Assembly: GCA_020137815.1 (NCBI GenBank)
Contig: CM035358.1
Coordinates: 4,009,614 to 4,073,613 of the forward strand
Direction: 5' to 3'
Source: Hormiphora californensis
Taxonomy: Eukaryota > Ctenophora > Tentaculata > Cydippida > Pleurobrachiidae
DNA length: 64,000 nucleotides
The position numbers were made by a program, and so were the translations under genes. The notes below the pieces were generated by a model. The model searched no databases. It saw nothing but the letters and a program-made list of their open reading frames with translations, and had not been told where the DNA came from. This document shows positions 1 to 18,936 of this stretch, in pieces; position 1 is the first letter of the stretch; every line of letters begins with the position of its first letter.

Positions 1-80
1 GGGCCAAAAAAAGCCAAAAAAAGCCAGACCCGCCCTAAAATCCGGGATTGATCTGGCTTTTTTTGGCCTTGGCCCCCCCC
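1..80. repeat. Edge of an inverted-repeat element
   Basis: A purine-rich GGCCAAAAAAAGCC motif at the window start is mirrored by GGCTTTTTTTGGCC about 35 bases later. This looks like the end of a foldback-type element cut by the window edge. No coding content is seen. Confidence 0.4.
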
Positions 81-85
81 CATAT

Positions 86-91
<6 letters not shown>

Positions 92-147
<56 letters not shown>
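92..147. repeat. (GA)n microsatellite
   Basis: An uninterrupted GA dinucleotide run of about 56 bp. It is one of about twenty GA/CT runs longer than 30 bp in the window. Confidence 0.95.
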
Positions 148-150
<3 letters not shown>

Positions 151-204
151 CATTTCCGGATGTCCTTGAAGATGTGAGCTACTCTCATGTTTTGTCTCCT
201 AAAT

Positions 205-318
205 GATAAAGTTGTACTGTCTCCCAGATATCTGACATGATAAAGTTGTACTGTCTCCCAGATATATCTGACATGATAAAGTTGTACTGTCTCCCAGATA
301 TCTGACATGATAAAGTTT
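205..318. repeat. Short tandem repeat, about 34-37 bp, three copies
   Basis: Three copies of a unit containing TGATAAAGTTGTACTGTCTC and CCCAGATATCTGACA. The middle copy carries an extra AT pair. The minus-strand ORF through it is a by-product of the repeat. No gene is recognised between here and the foldback at 1143. Confidence 0.8.
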
Positions 319-1142
319 ACTGTCATAGTTTGATATTTGCTCACCTTAAACTTTTTATCCTAAAAAATGGCCAAATAAGGCCACTCAATCGGTTTCATCA
401 AGTTAGCTATTTAAGGAAATGAATGATCCTTCGAACTTTCTTGATAGATATAACCTGTCAGTTGGCTTATGCGTGACTGCTTGATAACCACTTCTATAGC
501 TCAACTTATCGCTAACTTGCTATTATTCATTTTATTTGCCAAATATTTAATTTCATCGTATTATCGCTATACAATATAAATTCATAAAACTAACTAATAT
601 TGCTACTCGCTAACCCGCTATCTCCACACTCTAGCAAGATCGGCTCCCCACACTACACCACACTACATCTGCGTATGGAGTAGGGGCCGTCTCTGCAGCA
701 GATAGTCTCTTCCCTGCACCAGCGGCACACGTGTATCAAAACACCACAACGTCCCCCACTAAATCTAATCACGTGTAATCAATTGTATATCACTGGACGT
801 CTCATATCGCGTGTAAAGATTTGCACGTGGGCGTTTGAAATGTAAAGGAAGTGGACACATCAGTCTATGGGCAATGATTCTGAGTCTGAGTCTGAGGATA
901 ATTGCTGCTGTTACATGGGGTGTATAAAGGTATACTGCACACAGTGACATGCAGTGACAAACAGACAAACAGGCAGATAAACAAACAAACAAACAGGCAG
1001 ACAGAAAACAGGCAGATAAAAACACGAACAAACAAGCATGTAATTATATAATAGAATGGGGTTTATAAATTGGTACAAAATCTTAAACTTTTAACTTTGT
1101 GAAGTCTGATTGAAAACTTGGGACGATTAGTTAAATCTAATA

Positions 1143-2079
1143 GTAGGGTCGGTTGTGGAAAGTTGGGTCTGGAATTTTAAATTTGACTCGCTGATATGAT
1201 TAGGGACTCTATAAAAAGTCCAAAGTACCATCCCACAGGTCTCTACCACCCCCGGTTCACTAATTATTCGTAATTGTGTGATTTATGACGTTATCGCCAA
1301 TTAGCACTAATAATACCAGTTCCTGGTCACTTAGAGCTTAGATTTTGATACCAGGTGATAGAGGATCACTAGATTAGTTGGCATTCAAAATTTCAGGTCG
1401 ATCGGAGTTATGGTCGAGGAGTTATAACCGTTTTTCCGTTTGGCTGGCGGTTGGCTGGCACCACGTGGGATTACGGGTTTAGGTCGTCGTAGGAGGTCGT
1501 CATTGGTCGCGTTCGATCGGGCTCGATGAGGTGATCAAAACCTAGTGGGGCCAGACCTTGGCCCCACCCCGTTCTTGGGTTATTAGGCTTTTTCGGTTTT
1601 GGCGGGAAAATATTTTGACGGGAAACCGAAAAAGCCTAATAACCCAAGAACGGGGTGGGGCCAAGGTCTGGCCCCACTAGGTTTTGATCACCTCATCGAG
1701 CCCGATCGAACGCGACCAATGACGACCTCCTACGACGACCTAAACCCGTAATCCCACGTGGTGCCAGCCAACCGCCAGCCAAACGGAAAAACGGTTATAA
1801 CTCCTCGACCATAACTCCGATCGACCTGAAATTTTGAATGCCCACTAATCTAGTGATCCTCTATCACCTGGTATCAAAATCTAAGCTCTAAGTGACCAGG
1901 AACTGGTATTATTAGTGCTAATTGGCGATAACGCCATAAATCACATAATTACGAATAATTAGTGAACCGGGGGTGGTAGAGACCTGTGGGATGGTACTTT
2001 GGACTTTTTATAGAGTCCCTAATCATATCAGCAAGTCAAATTTAAAATTCCAGACCCAACTTCCCACAACCGACCCTAC
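1143..2079. mobile_element. Near-perfect long palindromic (foldback) element
   Basis: Two arms of about 460 bp are reverse complements of each other, from GTAGGGTCGGTTGTGG at the left to CCACAACCGACCCTAC at the right. The spacer is about 25 bp around 1600-1624. TA flanks both ends, the target-site duplication typical of Tc1/mariner-like elements. There is no coding region, so it is non-autonomous. The arms differ at only a few positions, which suggests a young element or ongoing arm homogenisation. Confidence 0.8.
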
Positions 2080-2202
2080 TATAAAGCTGCATTGAAAGTT
2101 CAAAATAAATTCCAAAAAACAACCTTTTAAAATTGATCATTGTTTACCAGCTTCTGGTTTAATATTTCATTATTATAATCTAACGTTTGTTTCTCCTTTC
2201 AG

Positions 2203-2251
2203 ATACACACTCTACCATGCATGCCACAGGTTCCCGCCTCTGAAGCGGATG
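2203..2251 (+). CDS. Candidate alternative upstream exon of the RGS gene (MPQ form)
   Basis: A pyrimidine tract ending in CAG precedes this segment and GTAAGT follows it. ATG at 2221 opens ten codons (MPQVPASEAD) and leaves one G (phase 1). That joins in frame to the common RGS exon at 10824, giving a protein of about 153 aa. The acceptor upstream suggests a further 5' exon before the window or within the preceding 2 kb. Coding use is inferred only from phase and splice signals. Confidence 0.4.
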
Positions 2252-2255
2252 GTAA

Positions 2256-2364
2256 GTTGACACAGCTGGGGGTTAGGGGTTCTAATGTTATGTTAACACA
2301 GCTGGGGGTTAGGGGTTCTAATGTTATGTTAACACAGCTGGGGGTAAGGGGGTTCTAATGTTTA
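2256..2364. repeat. 36-bp tandem repeat, three copies
   Basis: Direct repeat built on ACACAGCTGGGGGTTAGGGG, starting just after the splice donor at 2252. The rest of the stretch to about 4.2 kb shows no recognisable gene. Confidence 0.85.
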
Positions 2365-4202
2365 ATGAAGGACGTTGTGCCAATAGAGCTGTAGCAGGGG
2401 TTAGGGGTTTAGGGAATGAAGGAGGGGGCAGTGGATATTATATATGGAACCCGGGTAGTTGTATTCAAATTCACTCGCACAGTCGCGCAGCTGCTAACTG
2501 GGGATTCGCTTATCGACATCATATATGACATCATCCTATTTAGTATTCTTTGAGAAAAAACCCAAATTATTCAACAAAAGGTCTTCTAATTTATAAACAG
2601 ACCGCTCTAGATCGCGCCAAGAAAGCGCGATTCGAGAATTAGAAGGTATTCACGGTAACTTTACTGACTATACGTATTGTCCAGTTTAATCTACTGCACG
2701 TGCGGATCGCATTATCACGTGATCAATTCAGTTGTTTTTATCCAGTTGAATTCATATCTCCCCTCTCAAATCTGCTAAGGTGTAATTGTTGTGTTATAGG
2801 AGAAAAGGTAGTATATTCGCTTGTAAGGTGTCTCTTTGAGCCCATAACTTTGACGCCCGTTGTGGGAATAAAACCCTATAATATATTTTGCCTTGCTCTA
2901 GGTACCCTCATAGCAGATAATAAATATAACCTTTTTGAATAAGGACACGACACGAATATATCCTTACCAATTCCCACTGGCCATCCTTCATAAAATGATG
3001 CTCACCTATCTCCCCATTTGTCGCTCTGTGAGGTAGATCTCCTTCTGATTCCTGTGAGTCTAGCCCCTCCCTCCCCACCAGGGTATATCATTGTTGTTAA
3101 ACACGTCACAGCTCATTGTTGAGGGATGGCCCTCCCTGACAATACCATGGGGGCTGTTGTTAAAACACACTACTATATATCAGATCTATGGGTAACTAAG
3201 ATACGACCTGGGATCATACTGATTAATTGAGCTATGTGTTATACTGCTGGTATGAGCAACAACACAGGGGGCAGGCAGGGTAGTAGTATAGTCGCCACTA
3301 CGACAGCTCGTCATTCCTTGACGCCGGTATTATAGTGAGAGGTGGATTAGGTGATGACATTTGCAGCTATTCACGTCACAGCTACGGTTACCTCCCCTGG
3401 TTTTTTGACGTCACTTTTTATTTGATAGCACAAGCTTATATTGCAGCTCTTCCTTTGAAATCTAACCTACACAGCGCGGTGTGTCACGTGTGTGAGTACT
3501 TGACTTGAGTAGCTTGGACATCGAGCAGTGAAATTTACATGCTCTAGCTTTCTTTTTGTACTAGGCTTTTTGAATTTTGTTATACTGCATTTTGAGGTAT
3601 GATATGAGATATGGTTGAGCTGCTTGACAAGCTACATCCAATATCTTCAGCAATATCAGTTTCTTTATTCGCGACGAGGTCATCACGAGAGAAACAGAAG
3701 AGATAGAAATGAGGGAGACTGAGAGAGGTGAAGTGATAGAAATAAAACTGAGGGATCAGAGAGGGAGCTGGATAGTGGATATTACGTGTCAGACTTTGAT
3801 TACAATAAGAAGACGTGAGGTAGTATAATATCCGGTTAGTAGCTTTCGCTTCTCAGTAGGCTGCCCATTCTTTTTGTGGTATACTTTTGCCTTACTTTTG
3901 CATTCTTGTGCTCAAAATAAACATGGCCCCTAGCTTATCAATACAGGGTTATCAATACAGGTGTTACAAATGCAGTGCAGTAACATAATATCTTTTTTGA
4001 AATGTGGTATGCGAGTTTAGGGTTGATGCTTTACCAAAATTTGCCTTTCATTTGTTGTCTTGTAATCTCTCTCGTGCTTTAATGAGCTAGATAAACTTCC
4101 CTTTTTTGTTAACAACTCTTGCTATGAATAGCTGTGATCCAGTAATATGAAGCGAGGATACCTCTAACAGTGGAAGCAGATGGTAATAGAAGTGGGATTC
4201 CG

Positions 4203-4310
4203 ATCTACCCTTAGTGCCGTCTCTCTGGGCGCCGGGAAATACTGCCATGCAGGTAAAGATCTACCCTTAGTGCCGTCTTTCTGGGCGCCGGGAAATACTG
4301 CCATGCAGGT
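4203..4310 (+). repeat. Tandem duplication ending in a donor-like site
   Basis: A segment of about 53 bp occurs twice in a row. Each copy contains CTGGGCGCCGGGAAATACTG and ends in CATGCAG followed by GTAAA, a plausible 5' splice site. It could be a duplicated non-coding first exon of the RGS gene, but no ATG in the needed frame is present and no transcript evidence is available. Confidence 0.5.
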
Positions 4311-4866
4311 AAACTATTGTTGTGTTTGTTTTTAGACGTCGTGTTATAGGGAACCTGGGACATTTGAAGGTAGGTACAATTGCGTATTCTTTGGATGTCA
4401 TATCTTGCCAGGGAGAGTCCTAAGAAAAATAAGAAGGAAGTTCACTGTGTGGATATAATACTGCAGACTGGCATTGATAAACAGCTGTGATGAATGAGGA
4501 AGAAGTTCTCAAGAATGACTTAAATTCTCTTACTCTCAGCTCAGCCTGTAGTCACCAACTTGATGAAAAGACAAAAGAACAACAATTACAGCTGTGACAA
4601 TAAAGATTTGTGAAAAGTTTGGAGAGTTTTCAACTCGAGGCTTGAGAGGTTTTACCATGACAACCGGAATATAGTGGAGCTCGTTCATTCCTGAGAAGTT
4701 TGGCATGTGATCAGATGATCATTTCAACCAGGCAAAGATCAGATCTCTCACGTGTGGTGGTGAGATCACAGCTTTGCTCTAGGATTAAGTGTTCTTTTGT
4801 GGCTCAATTAAACCCGAATTAAAGGAAACCATCCGGCTGGATCTCCTATGATGATTGTCACGAGAT

Positions 4867-4911
<45 letters not shown>

Positions 4912-5031
4912 ATAAAGAGAGAAAGAGAGATCTAATATCACATTGTTGTTCATCTCATTGTTCTGGTTTGATCTCTGTGCTGTGTTTGTAGTCTAGGCAG
5001 GTACTGGTATGGTCTATGTGCTGACGACATC

Positions 5032-11801
<6,770 letters not shown>

Positions 11802-13847
11802 TCAGGTATAATAACCTGATTCCTGATTTCTTTACGGGTAGTGGTCTATTTAAATTAAATTGCAAACTTAAGGGTCTCAAGTGTGTTGATAGTTCGTTTT
11901 GAACAGTATTGTGAACCTCTCTCACACCTCCTCTTTTAACACCTACTCCCCTCTCAGGGCATAGCTGTACCAGCTGATACGTCTTTGTGTGATATCTACA
12001 CCAAGTGAAAGAATAAAGAGAGAGAGAGATACAACGGTGCTACTGCAGTACAATCTACAATATGAAACATGAAAGAGATATATAATGAGAGAGAGATACA
12101 AAACTTGAATGTTTACCCTTAATTATTTTCCCCGTATATATATATCGCACTGCCCCAGTGCGAATGGGTCGGGGGCTATAGCGGCTACCCCAGTATGTAT
12201 TTGTCCCCCTCCCCCTATTTTGTCAGGGCCCGAGCGCTTCTCTTTCCCCACCAGGACTGTTGAATTGTGAGGTGCCCTGACGAGATTCCCCCATGGTGCC
12301 TTTTTCTGGCTACTTAGCCATTTATTAGAACCACTGTGAATGATAGAGAAGATAAAATTTATTGAGTGAGAAAGAGAATTTGAGTGACTGTGAGTAACAT
12401 TACTTTTTGAGATTTAAAAAGTTAGTGAGCGAGAAAAATCTGAGTTAGATCGAGATCGAGAAATTGAGAAAAATTGTAAGACGATAAATGAAGGACCTGA
12501 TCTGTATTTATATAACTATATATATAATAATACTGGACATTACATCTTATCACTGCTTGCGGGGTAGTTGGTGGGGTTGTCCTGTGTACCCCCTCTAGTG
12601 TTAGCCTGGCCCATGGCGCTGACCTGGCGGGGGCGCCCCCCTCTCCTGGCTCCACACTCCCTGTTTCATTGGGTGTCTGGTGGGCGGGATAGCACCCCCG
12701 GCGGGTCCGTTACCCCCCGGCTATCACCGGGCTGGGTAACGGCCCGTACCCGGTGCACCCGCCCCCGGCAGAACGGGGCTGTGTGGACCAGTGATGATGG
12801 TGGAGGCAAACATCGGCCCACCAACACCCCGCTCTCAGTAGGTCTGTCCGGCCGCGTTTTTGTGGCGCCTGGACGGCCTCAAATCAGTCCAGCTGTCAAG
12901 AGAAAGGGGCACATGTATATAGCTCTATAATGGTGTCTGTGTGAGTTACAGCATTCCAGTTAATGCAATTCTAAAAACAATCGTGTTTCACTTTCTTAGT
13001 TGTTGGAGGGGTGATCTAGGGAGTGTCGTATATAACCTCTGTTCACTGCGGTGAGGGTATAATACTGAAGGGTCACTCAGACAGTTTCTTGCGATTCTCT
13101 CTCAGTCTCACTGCATAGAAGTAGAACTACTCAAACAGTGCTTTGTCCTTCAACAACCCTCAAACAATAAAACGGGCATCAGAGTCAGAGCTGACATGCT
13201 ACACAGTCTGTCTGTTCGGCACTTCGGGCTCGCGTAAGCTCATCTGCTCATACCGGGACTTCAGCCCGGTGTGAGAGCTGACAGACAAGGAACATGTCAA
13301 CGATGGCCTGGTCGGTTCGGCCCAGATCAAATCCACGAGGACCCCTCGTGTCACCAGATGCCAAACAGAAGGCTCGCGCGGTCGTTTTACCACTGCTGAC
13401 AAAGTGTACTTTCATAATTAGAGAGGCAGTGCGCGCAACAACTCTCATCACATCGTGCCACGGACATTCTCGGGACATCAGCTGTGGTTCTGATGTGGGA
13501 GGTGGTAGTTTTTATAACACTTGGCCTTCGCCGGTCGCCCTTCTAGGAATTATATTAATAATATCCAGCGTGTATGTTATGGTCTATTACCATGTTCACT
13601 CACAAACTCACACATACATGCTACTGCTGTGCATATTTCACATATTTCACAACACGCTACTTGATATGTTCTAACCCTCGCAGTGACAAAGGGTCGAGCA
13701 AGGCCGAAGGCGGCGTGGTACTGCAGAGGTGGTTAGGAATCGGGAATTGAGCAGCAAAAGAATAGGCGTTTTTTAAGAGAAGTTAATAAGTTAAGTAAAA
13801 ACCAATAAAAAGACACAAATCACACAGTTTTTATCTATCTAAAAGTC
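11802..13847. other. Intergenic region, convergent RGS and PUS3 ends
   Basis: Holds the RGS 3' UTR (polyadenylation signal at 12012) and then about 1.8 kb without a supported gene. The block 12550-12930 is GC-rich with short inverted repeats and an open frame of 120 codons that has no recognisable motif. The block 13200-13500 has two overlapping minus-strand frames, also unrecognised. I call no gene here. Confidence 0.6.
12012..12017 (+). terminator. Polyadenylation signal AATAAA of the RGS gene
   Basis: Canonical AATAAA about 210 bp after the RGS stop codon and followed by a GA-rich stretch. It is the first such hexamer downstream on this strand. Confidence 0.55.
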
Positions 13848-15402
13848 TCAGGAAATGTATGGTCTACTCATGATACTTTGTCCCTTTTTATCGCACAATC
13901 CTTCCACACATTTCAAATCACCATCACCCATCAGTGTCTCGATAAGGGTAGTCTGTACCACGGCTTCAAACCAAATCTTCCCCAAATCAAGCTCAGCCTT
14001 GTTCCATTTGACATTCTCAAATTCACAATCAAATAATACTAGTGGTATCTCGGATGCCATACCATAATTGTATTTCACCCCTCGTTCCAGCATACTAGAG
14101 ATAAGAGAAGGAGGGTCCAGACCAAGTCCAACTCGAAACAGAATTGATACCATGTTTCTAATTTGATGCCATAGGAAGGCGTGACCCAAGATTGTTATTG
14201 AGTAGATTGAGAGTTTTGGGTTTTTAGTATTCTCTGTCACTAAATCAACTGCCATATACGAGATCGTCCGGGTATAGTTAGGATCTTTCTGCGTCCTGTC
14301 TGCCTTACAGAAACCTCTAAAGTTGTGAGTGCCCAAAAACCGCTGACAAGCACCCCTCATGACCTCTAGATCCATGTTGCACAGGGGGAAGAAGTATCGG
14401 TAAGATCTGAAGAGAACCTGGAATCGAGCATCGAACTCCAGTCCAACATAGGTCCACCCTAGAACCCTGATATGAGATGGTAGAACAGTATTCAGCATAG
14501 CGGGATAGTCATAGTTCTCCCCTTCTTTAGATCTCAGGTAGAGAGAGATGACTTGGGAGAAGGCTGAGACACCTTTATCTGTCCTGCCACAACGAGTTAT
14601 CCGGTAACCCTTAGCTTCGTAAATCAAACAACACTTCTCGCACGCTTGCAGCAGAATTTCTTCTATTGTGTCTGGTGTGTTCAGCTGTCGGGCCAGACCA
14701 CTATACTTCCATCCAAAATAGGCTATTTTTAGTGCAACATTCTTCAATGTGCTCTTCTCAAACAAATCTTTCCTTTTTTGTTCCTTTCGCTTTTGTTTTG
14801 CTTCCTGTTTCCCGTTTAGTTCCCGTTTTTGTTCCCGGAGAGACAGCTCAGTGAGAATGAGGGGGAGGACCTTCTGGAGATCTGTTCTGTGGAGAGTCAG
14901 GGTTGTGTTGGGGTGGAGAGTGAGAATTAGATCCGTTCCTTCCTCTTCTAACTCGTAACCTGGGGGGAGGGATAATATGAAGACCCAAAAATGGAAATTC
15001 CATTTCAAAAAACATTTAACATTTGTTTGATTTCATTTTGGCTGATAATCTAGGGAGGGAAGACTCACCTGAGTAAGGTCTACCCTGTCGTATCCACTCC
15101 AGCACTTCATCAGGCACCTTCCCCGTACATGTCCAACCTGGTTGGAATGGAAATGTAGCAACAAGAAACACAGAACTGTAAATTGCAACATAGAAAATAT
15201 AACTTGTACAATGTACATTAGGGTACATAACTAGGAAAAGTGAAGTACTCTGATCTATGACTAGGGTATATGATGATGATATGATATATTATGATGATAT
15301 GATATATCGACAGCGATTACCTGAGAGACAGTTAGTAGCGTGTATATTGGTTCTGTGCTGGCCCACATATAGAAAGAACCCTTTGCATAACTTGGCTAAC
15401 AT
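13848..15402 (-). CDS. PUS3: tRNA pseudouridine(38/39) synthase, PUS3/DEG1 type
   Basis: Exons 15402-15321, 15137-15069 and 14959-13848 (phases 1 and 1) give 420 aa. The TruA-like fold is clear: VALKIAYFGWKYSG opens the catalytic domain. RCGRTDKGVSAF holds the catalytic Asp (about residue 178). FQVLFRSYRYFFPLC and FLGTHNFRGFCKAD follow, then GHAFLWHQIRNMVSILFRVG and PLVLFDCEFENVKW near the end. These match PUS3 rather than PUS1. The family converts U38/U39 in the anticodon stem-loop of many tRNAs. A basic KQKRKEQKRK stretch precedes the catalytic domain. The first 27 residues (MLAKLCKGFFLYVG...) have no acidic residue and could act as a mitochondrial presequence, which is an inference. The upstream neighbour ends about 200 bp away on the same strand, so the promoter must be compact. 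Confidence 0.92.
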
Positions 15403-15604
15403 GTCTAGTGCTACAGATGGGGAGAGTAATATCGGTTAAAATACGGGGTTGCAGGGGAGTAATGGCGTAGTAATGAAAACACAGAGTGCAGTAGTTAGTA
15501 AAAACAGATTAAAATTAAACAATACTTTGTACAAAACAACAAAATTTCCAACATTACTTTCATCCTGGGTCCCCCAAATTAGGGGTTCATTGAGAGTATA
15601 GGTG

Positions 15605-16042
15605 TCACGTGACAAGATACCGGTATACAGACTGCACACGTGACGTTACTGCCACAGGAAGTGGTATCACCAAGCAACACCGAGCTAATATAGATCCCAC
15701 TGGAACGGGCCCATAATCACTGCTATCAACTGAACACCGTGTATTATCACCCTGTGCCCAGAATTGTCCCTCCCCCACTATCACCCCACCCTTCACCTCA
15801 CCCTCGACCCCCGCTACACGTTTCACCACACTTCTGGTTGTCTCTGGTCTAGTAAACACCATTATATCACCGTGGCGGGGGTGGTATAAACCAAGAAGGG
15901 GTGTTAGTCTGTCGAGGAGGAGGAGAGAGTGGGTGGTTGGAGTGTGGTTAATTGCAGGTGCCATGGATTTCCCTGATACAAGGTAGAGTTGAGAGGCAGC
16001 GAGGCATGTTCCGCAACATAGTAGGGTTTTAGGTGAAACCAT
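15605..16042 (-). CDS. Mitochondrial inner membrane protease subunit (IMMP1L/IMMP2L family)
   Basis: Single-exon gene, 145 aa, a signal peptidase I-type (S26) serine protease. The short N-terminal hydrophobic segment is followed by VSGKSMAPAI with the catalytic Ser (residue 26). Then come HPRHGDIMVF, SVVKRVAGVEGE with the catalytic Lys (residue 74), and GQFWAQGDNTRCSVDSSDYG, ending PVPVGSILARC. In mitochondria these subunits remove sorting peptides from proteins in the intermembrane space. The catalytic dyad is intact. Length is slightly below the usual 160-175 aa because the N- and C-termini are short. I cannot decide between subunits 1 and 2 from the motifs. It lies in a same-strand row with PUS3 (203 bp downstream) and TMEM106 (508 bp upstream). 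Confidence 0.88.
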   Translation of the reverse strand: MVSPKTLLCCGTCLAASQLYLVSGKSMAPAINHTPTTHSLLLLDRLTPLLGLYHPRHGDIMVFTRPETTRSVVKRVAGVEGEVKGGVIVGEGQFWAQGDNTRCSVDSSDYGPVPVGSILARCCLVIPLPVAVTSRVQSVYRYLVT

Positions 16043-16550
16043 GAACCTGTAGCAGTGGATATTGTTTTATTAATTAACTAATTAATAATTATTAGTTAAC
16101 TAATTAGGTTTTGGGAAAAACTAAAAATAGTAAAGCATCAGTTTTAGTCGACTGAAAATTAACAGAAAAGAATAAAATTTTAACAAAAAAAATTTCGCTC
16201 GTGCTTGAATATATCGAACAATTTGCAAGAACACTTCTTGATTGGGAGCTAAAAAACTTCTCATAAATTAACACACTTAATTCATATTATTTCCACTGAC
16301 AGATAAAAACATGCACACACAACAAAAGAAACCGACAACTTACAACCCTCACGGGAGTCTCAACATTACATTTTCAATATAAAAAAGAACGGTTCACTAG
16401 ATAACACATTATGTGTGTATAATATGACCAGAAAATACCATTTGAGTATTGTTTCAACTGTTCTGACACGTATACTCTCCTAAAAACCACCAAAAAACCC
16501 GCTTAACGTCTCTTTACAGTCTGACTGCAGCAGAGCGAGGTATGAAACAT

Positions 16551-18408
16551 CTACACCACATCACCACTACTCTGTTGTGGCGTGATAAGATTTAGATAAC
16601 ACGTCCCGTCACTCTCCCGCCGGACACCAGCACAGTTAGCGAACAGGTATTTGTCATCGTTATACTCAATTGATGTGGACAGAAAATAACTGAATTTAGA
16701 TGCTACCAAAACCTGGAAATAGGAGTTTCTGTTAGTTGTACGAGGGGTTATTGGGTAGCAACAAGAATAGCAAAAAATAATAAAACAGCTAAAGCGGACA
16801 ATAGATTTTGGTGCTTCCAGCATCATACTCGATCATCACCAGGAACCGACCGAATCAGGAAATACTGGTCGCTGATTGGCTGATAACCAGTCGCTTGACA
16901 TAAATAACGAGTTCTGATTGGTTGTTTACTTGTGTCGGTCGGTTCCTGATCATCACGGCCCTACCTTGAAGTTGAGACTCCACCTGACGACACAGCAGTA
17001 TGTATAAATATCCTGACTACCGCTCTCTCTCCCATAGTTGGTTGTGACAGTGTAGTTCAACCATGTATCACCCCGGGCCTTAACTGAGGGCCTACTAGTC
17101 TCGTAGGTGGTGTCATTGGTACCCACCTCCCGGGATTGGAACTAGAGGGGGGGGTGAAATATTAGGAGTCACTAAAATGACTTTATACAGCTGTAGACCA
17201 TGACCAATACATTCATTTTACTAGAAAAACATGAAATGGGTCACAAAGTATTCCAATTTAACGACTGTTATAGTCAGCTGTCAGCTTAATGTTGTGACGT
17301 CTTATCGGGTTTCAAAACTGATATCATGTAAGACGTGTACATATGACACCTTTATTGACAAATCACGTGCGAAATGTATTTATCTGTTTATGCAATATGT
17401 TATGTGGACGGGCACGTTTGAAGAATTTCTTTGAATCACTCGTTACACAATTGCCAAACACACTGTTTACTACTGCACAGTTCATAACACACCACACACC
17501 ACACTTTCCATTGTTCTCACACTATGCTTTATAGAGAGAGACACACAATACACAGATCTAGAGCAGGTACACTGTGATTTCTCATCTCTATGGTGTACAC
17601 TGTGATTTCTCATCTCTATGGTGTGGTGGCAAAATCCACAAAGGCTACACAACAAAATATGGGATTACTACAGTCGCCAACAAGGACCACATTTCAAGAT
17701 GTAGCGGGATGTAGGCAATGTACCTGCAGTACTAGGGGGGGGGGGGGGGTAGCAATGTAGTACCTGTACTGAGGTAACAACTGCATCAACGTGAGATGCC
17801 AGGAAGTTCTGATTGTGCGCCTGGACTGTTATACCAAGTTTTAACTTCGTCTCATTGCGGGCTATTTTAGCTTCCAGGATTTGCAGTGTTTTTGATACAC
17901 CCGTTACCTGCAGGGGAATGAGTTCTTTAATAGGAACCCTCTTCACTAATGATTTAATAAGCAAATTATTCGCCATTGGACTGTCCCAGAAATAATTCCA
18001 CTTATGAATTTCTTCATAATATCGGCACATGACATTAAGTCTGGGACAGTTTGATATTTAATTTGAGCGTCTCTCAGTTGTGACTCACCGGTCTAGGGTA
18101 TAGGAAACAGACGCATGATATTGTGGTGGCAAGAAACGCAACGACTGCTAAAATGATGTAGATAACTGTTCGCTGGGGAGCAAGTCGTTCATCGCCAAGT
18201 GATATCACTGCCACGCCCTAAAGGAACATAATGTGCTACAGTTAAATACAATACCAACCAGGAACCACATTATTGGGACATGTTGTACCTCGCTGTATTT
18301 TCGTGATATTTTCCCAGATCCTTTGCATGTTCTGCACTGTTCGCTGGGTTCTGTGGCTCCACCAATCTGGTTCCGATGGGCTTCAATCCTGTCTCGTATC
18401 CGCTGCAT
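16551..18408 (-). CDS. TMEM106-family type II membrane protein
   Basis: Five exons, all introns phase 0: 18408-18289, 18217-18089, 17907-17764, 17141-16965, 16712-16551; 243 aa. The cytoplasmic N-terminus holds CRTCKGSGKISR, the CxxC zinc-binding motif of the family (Cys25 and Cys28). Next is AVISLGDERLAPQRTVIY and one membrane helix (about residues 60-83). The luminal domain includes KLKLGITVQAHNQNFLASHV, WLNYTVTTNYG and the final FANCAGV motif. TMEM106 proteins are lysosomal/late-endosomal membrane proteins. NxT/NxS sequons (NET, NDT, NYT) are present in the luminal part. An in-frame TGA two codons before the ATG supports this start. Intron 4 carries a hAT-like MITE. Human TMEM106B is somewhat longer at the C-terminus. 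Confidence 0.9.
16840..16948. mobile_element. hAT-like MITE, copy 1
   Basis: 109-bp element with terminal inverted repeats CAGGAACCGACCGAA, flanked by the perfect 8-bp duplication ATCATCAC. The interior contains CCAATCAG-like motifs in both orientations. It lies in TMEM106 intron 4. Confidence 0.85.
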
Positions 18409-18655
18409 GTTTCAGACCCCTACGGGTCTACTTTAATTGTATGGTGTTGATCTGCTAACTTCAAAGCGATATTTCAAGATCTAAAGCTTCAAACGGATAG
18501 CAAAAAAGTGTAAAAAAGTGCGCCCATCCTTGATTAGGCACAATTTAAATCTGAGATATCTCCTGTTCCTGGCAAGAAACAGAATTCAAATTTGGAGGTT
18601 AGGAAGAACTTGGTATGATTTTTCTAACCTCCAAATTTAAAGTCCCTATCTTATA

Positions 18656-18936
18656 GGGATCCCTAAAAAAGTTCAGTATTTACACAGAGTTTACACAGTC
18701 GTTACACCCAGAGCGCCCGCGCCGCTCTGGGTGTAAAGACTGCGTCTTTCGCACTCGATTTGCAGCGTTTTCGGAAACTTTTTTCACCGCAGCGCTCAAT
18801 TTACTCAATTGTGCAGCAAACAATCCAATATTTTCTTAGAAAAAGCCGCAAAACGCAGCACGCGCCGCTCTGGGTGTAATGACTGTGTAAAGACTGTGTA
18901 AACTCTGTGTAAATACTGAACTTTTTTAGGGATCCC
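18656..18936. mobile_element. 281-bp MITE with TA target duplication
   Basis: Terminal inverted repeats of about 80 bp run from GGGATCCCTAAAAAAGTTCA to the mirror, with TA directly outside each end (Tc1/mariner pattern). Internal segments TTACACCCAGAGCG and CGCTCTGGGTGTAA also pair. It lies between TMEM106 and the phosphatase gene. Confidence 0.8.

Noticed and set aside
4140-4180. Another RGS first exon near 4150 (ending GCAGATG before GTAATA)
   Set aside because: In the phase needed for 10824 there is a TAA close upstream and no ATG.
12568-12930. 120-codon plus-strand frame in GC-rich DNA
   Set aside because: No signal peptide, domain or splice context; GC-rich DNA yields long open frames by chance.
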